A DNA stretch of 10,818 nt, from contig CAXBQO010000031.1 in the NCBI GenBank assembly GCA_963977945.1, positions 1 through 10,818 of the forward strand, read 5' to 3'. Under the pieces are notes generated by a model, which saw nothing but the letters and a program-made list of their open reading frames with translations, was not told where the DNA came from and made no database searches. Each line of letters starts with the position of its first letter. The stretch's first letter is position 1. Shown one piece after another: positions 5,988 to 10,818 of the stretch. A program made the translations under genes and the position numbers. The DNA is from CALMJB01 sp963977945. Lineage in GTDB: Bacteria > Actinomycetota > Actinomycetes > Nanopelagicales > Nanopelagicaceae.

Positions 5988-6740
5988 GTGGCCAGATCTT
6001 CAGATGGGAAGATGCCACTTCTTGGACACATAAAGGAATTTCGCTCCCGCATCATAAAAGCGGCATCTGCAATAGCATTATTTTCAATATTGGGATGGGC
6101 GCTTTATGACAAAACCATTATTTTTCTCACTAAACCGTTTTGCGATTTAAAGGCCTTGGAGAAATCAGTTAAATCCTGTGGCGCGTTGTATATAAATGGA
6201 TTACTCGGACCATTTAATTTAGAGGTAAAAGTCTCGCTCTTAACCGGTTTAATTTTTAGCGCTCCGATTTGGATTTATCAGTTATGGGCTTTCATCACAC
6301 CAGCACTTCATCGCCGTGAGCGTAGAGCAACCATCGTTGTCATGTTTTTTAGCGTTCCATTATTTGCAGTCGGATCGACTCTGGCTTATTTGCTTCTGCC
6401 ACACGCAGTAAAAGTGCTTTTGGGATTTACTCCAAACAATTTAAACAACTTAGTTAGATTTGATGATTATTTAGATTTCGTATTACGTCTAATTCTACTT
6501 TTTGGAATGGCTTTCACTTTTCCAGTCTTTCTGGTGGCTCTTAATTTTTTGGGAGTTCTTTCTGGAAAAAGCATTTTAAAACCTTGGCGGATAGTAGTTT
6601 TCTTAATTTTTACCTTTACGGCGGCTTTTACACCAACACCAGATCCAATAACTATGACTTTGTTAGCAATTCCAATGTGCTTGCTTTATCTACTCAGTGG
6701 TTCGATAGGACTTTTAGTTGATCGCCGTCGTAATAAATAG
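5988..6740 (+). CDS. tatC: TatC, signal-recognition subunit of twin-arginine translocase
   Basis: Integral membrane receptor for twin-arginine signal peptides, 250 residues with six predicted membrane helices (roughly 20-40, 72-95, 115-140, 160-187, 200-215, 221-243). Family signatures: cytosolic N-terminal LLGHIKEFRSRI, the first-loop/second-helix region LLTGLIFSAPIWIYQLWAFITPALHRRERR, FGMAFTFPVF (172-181) and AAFTPTPDPITM before the fifth and sixth helices. At T177 many TatC proteins, including E. coli (FGVSFEVPV), have Glu. A GTG start is chosen because it directly precedes the conserved N-terminus and no Shine-Dalgarno sequence marks another start. The 3' end overlaps the lipid kinase gene by 23 nt, so the two are probably co-transcribed. 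Confidence 0.96.
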   Translation: MARSSDGKMPLLGHIKEFRSRIIKAASAIALFSILGWALYDKTIIFLTKPFCDLKALEKSVKSCGALYINGLLGPFNLEVKVSLLTGLIFSAPIWIYQLWAFITPALHRRERRATIVVMFFSVPLFAVGSTLAYLLLPHAVKVLLGFTPNNLNNLVRFDDYLDFVLRLILLFGMAFTFPVFLVALNFLGVLSGKSILKPWRIVVFLIFTFTAAFTPTPDPITMTLLAIPMCLLYLLSGSIGLLVDRRRNK

Positions 6741-7638
6741 AAAATCAGGTCGGGGATTAGCGAAACGATTAATTTCGAAGATTAATGCGGCAGCGCATCA
6801 TGATGAAACTATCTCAGTAATTGATGAAAATAGCGCAGAGAAATCGAGTGCTAAATTATCTGATTTTATGGTGCAGTCCCAATCTCTACCGCAATTAGAT
6901 TCATTGAAAGTTGTTGCCATCGGGGGAGATGGTTTAGTCAATTTATGTATTCAAGAAACCCAAAAATCAGGTTTTGCTTCGGCTGGCTTGGCAGTTTATC
7001 CGGCAGGTACCGGAAATGATTTTGCAAATACAAATAACCAACAAAAAATTGAAATTTCTCGGTTATTGAAGAAATCATCGGATTTTGAAGTTATTGATTT
7101 AGGAATAGTTTCAAAAGCAGATTCTGAATTTAAAAGGTATTTTGGGCAAGTTTTAAGTACCGGATTTGATGCATTAGTAAATGAACGGGCAAACTCTTTC
7201 AGGGTAGTTAAAGGCAAGATTAAGTACACAATCGCAACGTTGATGGAATTATTCAAATTCAAACCAATAAGTTATCGACTTGTGTTAGATGGAAAAGTTG
7301 TTGAGACAGATGCAATGTTGGTTAGCGTTGCTAATGGGTATTGCTACGGCGGCGGTATGCAAATTGTGCCGCATGCTAAAAATAATGATGGCCTACTTGA
7401 TCTTATGGTGCTTAAACCAGTTTCTAAATTTGAGTTATTGAAAGTTTTTCCAAAAGTTTTTAAGGGTAAACACATCACTCATCCAGCTGTTAGTTTTTTT
7501 ACTGCAAAAGAAATACTCATTGATTGTGTAGACGCTCAAAAGAAGAAGGTTTATGCAGATGGTGAGTATTTTTGTTCTCTGCCAGCAGTAATTTCAGTAA
7601 AACCTAAAGCCTTGAAAATCGCTTTGCATAGTAAATAG
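6718..7638 (+). CDS. Diacylglycerol kinase catalytic-domain protein (lipid kinase, DagK/YegS family)
   Basis: ATP-dependent kinase of diacylglycerol or a related lipid, acting at the inner membrane face; 306 residues. It begins with the nucleotide-binding strand IAVVINRKSGRG (2-13), then IGGDGLVN (GGDG at 69-72), PAGTGNDFA (95-103) and the C-terminal beta-sandwich domain with DGLLDLMVLKP and a closing VYADGEYF, all typical of the family. Leu73 follows GGDG where DgkB/YegS enzymes usually have Thr; as I recall, tatC-linked actinobacterial homologues also vary here. The TTG start immediately follows an in-frame TAG and sits right before the first strand, so nothing longer is possible; TAGGAC lies 6 nt upstream but fits TANNNT poorly. 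It is nested with tatC by a 23-nt overlap. The exact lipid substrate cannot be read from sequence. Confidence 0.9.
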   Translation: MIAVVINRKSGRGLAKRLISKINAAAHHDETISVIDENSAEKSSAKLSDFMVQSQSLPQLDSLKVVAIGGDGLVNLCIQETQKSGFASAGLAVYPAGTGNDFANTNNQQKIEISRLLKKSSDFEVIDLGIVSKADSEFKRYFGQVLSTGFDALVNERANSFRVVKGKIKYTIATLMELFKFKPISYRLVLDGKVVETDAMLVSVANGYCYGGGMQIVPHAKNNDGLLDLMVLKPVSKFELLKVFPKVFKGKHITHPAVSFFTAKEILIDCVDAQKKKVYADGEYFCSLPAVISVKPKALKIALHSK

Positions 7639-7663
7639 CTATGAAGATTAGAAAATTTCAAAT

Positions 7664-9853
7664 ATGAACCAACTTTCACCGGCGGCAGCATTTGAAAGAG
7701 CCAAAAGAATTCAAACCGAACTAAAATCGCATCCTGAAACAGAAAAGTTTTTCAACACTCTTTCTTTTGTGCCAGATGATTTTCAAAAGATTGCCTGCCA
7801 AGCCTTAGAAGAAGGGTTTGGAGTATTGGTAGCAGCTCCTACAGGGGCGGGTAAAACTGTGGTGGGTGAATTCGCCGCCACATTGGCAAGTAGTAACGAA
7901 AGCAAATGTTTTTACACCACACCAATCAAAGCTTTATCGAATCAAAAATTTAATGAATTAACTCAAAAATTTGGTGAAAACAAAGTTGGACTTTTGACTG
8001 GCGACAGCAACATTAATCCAGATGCACAAATTGTGGTTATGACTACTGAAGTTTTACGAAACATGATTTATTCAAATTCATCGAATCTAAATCAACTTCG
8101 ATATGTGGTTATGGATGAGGTTCATTACCTAGCCGATAAATTCCGTGGCGCAGTTTGGGAAGAGATATTGATTCATTTGCCAGAGTCGGTACGAATTGTT
8201 TCTCTCTCTGCAACTGTTTCCAATGCAGAGGAGTTTGGTGAATGGCTACAAATGGTTAGAGGTGAGACCAAAATTGTGGTTAGCGAAACCAGGCCAGTTC
8301 CACTTTATCAGCATGTCTTCTTTGGAAATAGATTGCTGGATTTGTTTGGGGAAGAGCAAAAACTAAATCCAGAACTCATGCAGATGGAGAGAAATACCTT
8401 TAAAAATATCAGGGGATCTTGGGCCACAAAAGATCGATTACCTAAATCACTATCTAGACCAGAAGTGATTTCTCGGCTACAAAAAGAACAGTTATTACCT
8501 GCTATCACTTTTATTTTTTCGAGAAATGGTTGTGATCAAGCGGTAAGACAGTGTGTGTTGGCTGGTTTGCGATTAAATGATCAAAATGAAATTTCGCAAA
8601 TTAAGGAAGTGGTTTCACAAAATATTAAGGATATTCCAGCTGAAGATTTAACAGTTATTGGTTACTACGAGTGGATGGAAGGGCTGCAGCGCGGGGTGGC
8701 GGCTCATCATGCTGGATTACTACCTGCATTTAAAGTCACGGTAGAACAACTTTTTCAACGCGGATTAATAAAAGCGGTGTTTGCTACTGAAACTTTAGCT
8801 CTTGGCATAAATATGCCAGCACGAACCGTGGTCTTAGAAAAATTAACTAAATGGAATGGTGAAGCGCACGTTCCAATTTCTGCCGGTGAATATACCCAGT
8901 TAACTGGAAGAGCTGGTCGACGGGGGATAGATGTAGAAGGCAACGCCGTGATTATGTGGAATAAAGATTTGGATTCAAGTTCAATTGGAATGTTGGCAGC
9001 AACTAGAACTTATCCATTGCGCAGCTCTTTTAAACCAAGTTACAACATGTCAATTAACCTAATTGCCAGAGTTGATTACGAATCTGCTCGAAATCTATTG
9101 GAGCAATCTTTGGCGCAGTTTCAAGCCGATAAGGCGGTTGTCGGCTTGGCTAAGCAGGTGACTAAAACGGAGAAATTGCGACAAGAGTTAATCAATTCAA
9201 AGGATGAACAAAATCAAAAAAAGCATAATGAAAAAATTAAGCGATTAGATCAGGAATTATCAACCCTAAAAAATCGCATTGAAAGTCGTACAAACGTAAT
9301 TGCCAAACGCTTTGATCGAATTCTGTCGATTCTTAGGAAATATCAATACATTGATTCAGATCAAGTTACTCAATGGGGAAAGTTGCTTGGAAAAATCTAT
9401 GCTGAAAGTGATTTGTTATTGGCAGAATTAATTAGACGTGGGGTTTTTAATGAACTAGCCCCCAGAGAATTAGTTGCGGTGATTTCGTCTTTAGTTTTTG
9501 AATCCAGAATTGAGGAAGAGTTTCAGATTCCAAAAGGAGCAACTACCGCCGCGCTACAGAAATTATCCAAAATCTGGGCTGAGTTAAATGAGCAGGAAAT
9601 TGAACATCGAATCGAAACATCCAAGGCGCCAGATTTTGGCTTTTGCACTATAAGTTATCGATGGGCTGCCGGAAATTCATTAACAAATGTTTTGAAAAAC
9701 ACCGAATTAAATGTTGGCGACTTTGTGCGCAATATGAAACAAATCGTGGATTTATTGCGCCAACTTGGATTAATAGTTCCGGAATTGAAGGAAATTTGCG
9801 ATCGGGCATTAAATTTAATTGATCGGGGAGTCGTTGCTTTTGCCACCATCTAA
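7664..9853 (+). CDS. helY: HelY-like Ski2/Mtr4-family DExH-box helicase
   Basis: Superfamily 2 ATP-dependent helicase, probably acting on RNA, related to mycobacterial HelY and eukaryotic Ski2/Mtr4. Motifs in order: Q-like DDFQKIACQALEEG, Walker A APTGAGKT (58-65), Ia TPIKALSNQKF, TGD, DEVH (151-154), SAT (182-184), second RecA domain with FSRNGCD and AAHHAGLLP, ATETLALGINMPARTVV, and motif VI QLTGRAGRRG (412-421). A highly charged, probably coiled-coil segment occupies about 490-550, and a DSHCT-type C-terminal region about 560-729. At 729 residues it is clearly shorter than mycobacterial HelY (about 900), so insertions after the helicase core appear reduced. The ATG has no Shine-Dalgarno sequence; its ATGA overlaps the stop of a possible 8-codon leader ORF. 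The 3' end overlaps the exonuclease gene. Confidence 0.92.
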   Translation: MNQLSPAAAFERAKRIQTELKSHPETEKFFNTLSFVPDDFQKIACQALEEGFGVLVAAPTGAGKTVVGEFAATLASSNESKCFYTTPIKALSNQKFNELTQKFGENKVGLLTGDSNINPDAQIVVMTTEVLRNMIYSNSSNLNQLRYVVMDEVHYLADKFRGAVWEEILIHLPESVRIVSLSATVSNAEEFGEWLQMVRGETKIVVSETRPVPLYQHVFFGNRLLDLFGEEQKLNPELMQMERNTFKNIRGSWATKDRLPKSLSRPEVISRLQKEQLLPAITFIFSRNGCDQAVRQCVLAGLRLNDQNEISQIKEVVSQNIKDIPAEDLTVIGYYEWMEGLQRGVAAHHAGLLPAFKVTVEQLFQRGLIKAVFATETLALGINMPARTVVLEKLTKWNGEAHVPISAGEYTQLTGRAGRRGIDVEGNAVIMWNKDLDSSSIGMLAATRTYPLRSSFKPSYNMSINLIARVDYESARNLLEQSLAQFQADKAVVGLAKQVTKTEKLRQELINSKDEQNQKKHNEKIKRLDQELSTLKNRIESRTNVIAKRFDRILSILRKYQYIDSDQVTQWGKLLGKIYAESDLLLAELIRRGVFNELAPRELVAVISSLVFESRIEEEFQIPKGATTAALQKLSKIWAELNEQEIEHRIETSKAPDFGFCTISYRWAAGNSLTNVLKNTELNVGDFVRNMKQIVDLLRQLGLIVPELKEICDRALNLIDRGVVAFATI
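9825..9830 (+). promoter_or_regulatory. Shine-Dalgarno-like GGGGAG that suggests the exonuclease start
   Basis: GGGGAG lies inside the end of the helicase gene, 9 nt before the TTG at 9840. It is the only good purine-rich site near the candidate starts TTG 9819, TTG 9834, TTG 9840 and ATG 9870. It favours TTG 9840, but ATG 9870, which begins right at the first conserved strand, stays possible. Confidence 0.35.
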
Positions 9854-10763
9854 AAATTCCACACCCCTTATGCTCTTTGACAGTGCTTCGCTTTGGTATC
9901 GAGCATATTTTGGAATGCCAGACTCGATGCTTGGCGCTAATGGCAAACCAATCAATGCGATTCGTGGTTTTCTAGATATGAGCGCAAGATTGATTGCAAA
10001 ATATCAACCGGGTGAAATTATTTTCTGCATCGATGGAGATTGGCGGCCTTCTTGGCGAGTGCAATTATTTCCCGGCTATAAAGCCAATCGGGTCGATGAT
10101 GAAGGTGATGAAGAAGCAGAACCTGATTTACTCACTGATCAGATTCCAATAATTTTAGATGTCTTGGAAGCAATCGGATTTCTAGTAGTGGGTATGGATG
10201 ATTTTGAAGCTGATGATGTGATTGCCAGTTATTGCCATCAAAACCAGCAACCCACCCGAGTTGTTACTGGCGATAGAGATCTTTTTCAATTAGTTGATGA
10301 TCAGAATGATTGCAAGATTGTTTATTTAGCTAAGGGCATTGCAAATCATGATTTAGTTGATGAGTCTTATGTAAGTAATCGGTTTGGCATACCGGCAAAA
10401 CGTTATGGATTATTTGCAAGCATTAGAGGGGATGCATCTGATGGTTTGCCTGGTGTGAAAGGTATCGGTGAAAAAGGTGCAGCGGCGCTAGCGCAAGAGT
10501 TTGAAAATCTAGATCAGATTCTTAAATCTGCCAAGAAAGATGAACGAATACCTGCCAAATTGCGAACTAAGATTTTAGATAATGTTGAGTACGTAAAGAT
10601 TGCAGAAGAACTGACGACTTGCCGCAAAGACTTGGATTTACCGAAAACTAAGGGCGTAATTCCTAAAAAAATTTTTGATGGGGTCAAACTAAACTCTTTT
10701 AAATCTGAATACTCACTCACTACTAGCGTTGAGCGTCTTATTTCTGTAGCAGGTATTAATTGA
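9840..10763 (+). CDS. 5'-3' exonuclease (FEN/Pol I N-terminal domain type, stand-alone)
   Basis: Structure-specific 5' nuclease homologous to the N-terminal domain of DNA polymerase I, here without a polymerase (about 307 residues from the chosen start). Metal-site and fold motifs: LMLFDSASLWYRAYFG (Asp14), FCIDGDWRPSWR (64-73), FEADDVIASY (Asp125, Asp126), VTGDRDLFQLV (Asp145, Asp147), and the helix-three-turn-helix GDASDGLPGVKGIGEKGA (from 197; Asp198 and Asp201). Clustered Asp residues bind two divalent metals. It corresponds to mycobacterial Rv2090, which likewise lies near helY and tat genes. It could remove RNA primers or flaps. The start is uncertain: the frame stays open from TTG 9819; TTG 9840 has the best Shine-Dalgarno spacing, and ATG 9870 would cost 10 nonconserved residues. 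The stop overlaps the next gene by TTGA. Confidence 0.92.
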   Translation: MPPSKNSTPLMLFDSASLWYRAYFGMPDSMLGANGKPINAIRGFLDMSARLIAKYQPGEIIFCIDGDWRPSWRVQLFPGYKANRVDDEGDEEAEPDLLTDQIPIILDVLEAIGFLVVGMDDFEADDVIASYCHQNQQPTRVVTGDRDLFQLVDDQNDCKIVYLAKGIANHDLVDESYVSNRFGIPAKRYGLFASIRGDASDGLPGVKGIGEKGAAALAQEFENLDQILKSAKKDERIPAKLRTKILDNVEYVKIAEELTTCRKDLDLPKTKGVIPKKIFDGVKLNSFKSEYSLTTSVERLISVAGIN

Positions 10764-10818
10764 TTTCGATTCTGCTCAACATCTTTGCGGGTTGGTTAAC
10801 CAGTCTGTCTTTTGCTCC
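10760..10818 (+). CDS. lnt: Start of a membrane protein, probably apolipoprotein N-acyltransferase (3'-truncated by window edge)
   Basis: A TTG start overlaps the exonuclease TGA (TTGA), and the frame is open to the window end, giving MISILLNIFAGWLTSLSFA followed by CC, which must encode Pro. This is a hydrophobic helix ending in LSFAP. Apolipoprotein N-acyltransferases begin just this way, with a first helix followed by LAFAPF or LAFPPF, and would act on lipoproteins such as the FKBP encoded upstream. Only 19 codons are visible, so another polytopic membrane protein cannot be excluded; the symbol is tentative. Confidence 0.45.
   Translation, partial: MISILLNIFAGWLTSLSFA

Overview
This window looks like a piece of a low-GC actinobacterial chromosome, of the streamlined freshwater Nanopelagicales ('acI') kind. 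The reasons are gene content and order: metH, HAD phosphatase, trmI, FKBP, pafB-pafC, tatA, tatC, diacylglycerol kinase, HelY-type helicase and 5'-3' exonuclease follow the order seen in the proteasome/Tat neighbourhood of Mycobacterium and Streptomyces. Coding is AT-rich with AAT, GAT and TTA codons, genes are packed with overlaps or gaps of about 30 nt, and many starts lack a Shine-Dalgarno sequence. The genus assignment is inference. No RNA gene, mobile element, CRISPR array or gene-free stretch over 300 bases was seen.

Layout. Positions 1-3257 (+) hold the 3' part of metH, which is open at the left edge, then an HAD phosphatase overlapping it by ATGA, then the tRNA m1A58 methyltransferase gene trmI, directly abutting. 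Next, on the minus strand and convergent with trmI, is a lipoprotein FKBP peptidyl-prolyl isomerase (3281-3871). Divergent from that, pafB and pafC (3903-5752, overlapping by ATGA) encode the two halves of the PafBC WYL-domain DNA-damage activator. Then come tatA (58 codons), tatC, a diacylglycerol/lipid kinase overlapping tatC, the HelY-like helicase, and a 5'-3' exonuclease overlapping the helicase. The last 59 bases open a membrane protein, probably apolipoprotein N-acyltransferase (lnt), through a TTGA overlap.

These are mostly housekeeping genes: methionine synthesis, tRNA modification, protein folding outside the membrane, Tat export, DNA-damage response, lipid phosphorylation and nucleic-acid processing. 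I see no new defence or mobile system. The points most worth checking are: (1) the left 450 or so bases of metH are proteobacterial in sequence type and composition, while the rest is actinobacterial, with the switch in the conserved cobalamin-binding motif, so this is either an assembly chimera or a recombinant gene; (2) the whole Pup-proteasome cluster (arc, dop, pup, prcBA, pafA) that usually lies between trmI and pafBC is absent, while pafBC is kept; (3) four genes share a TANNNT-like -10 hexamer exactly 6 nt before the start codon, the signature of leaderless transcription; (4) PafC has lost the arginine-rich part of its WYL signature that PafB keeps; (5) trmI ends in five in-frame 9-bp tandem repeats.
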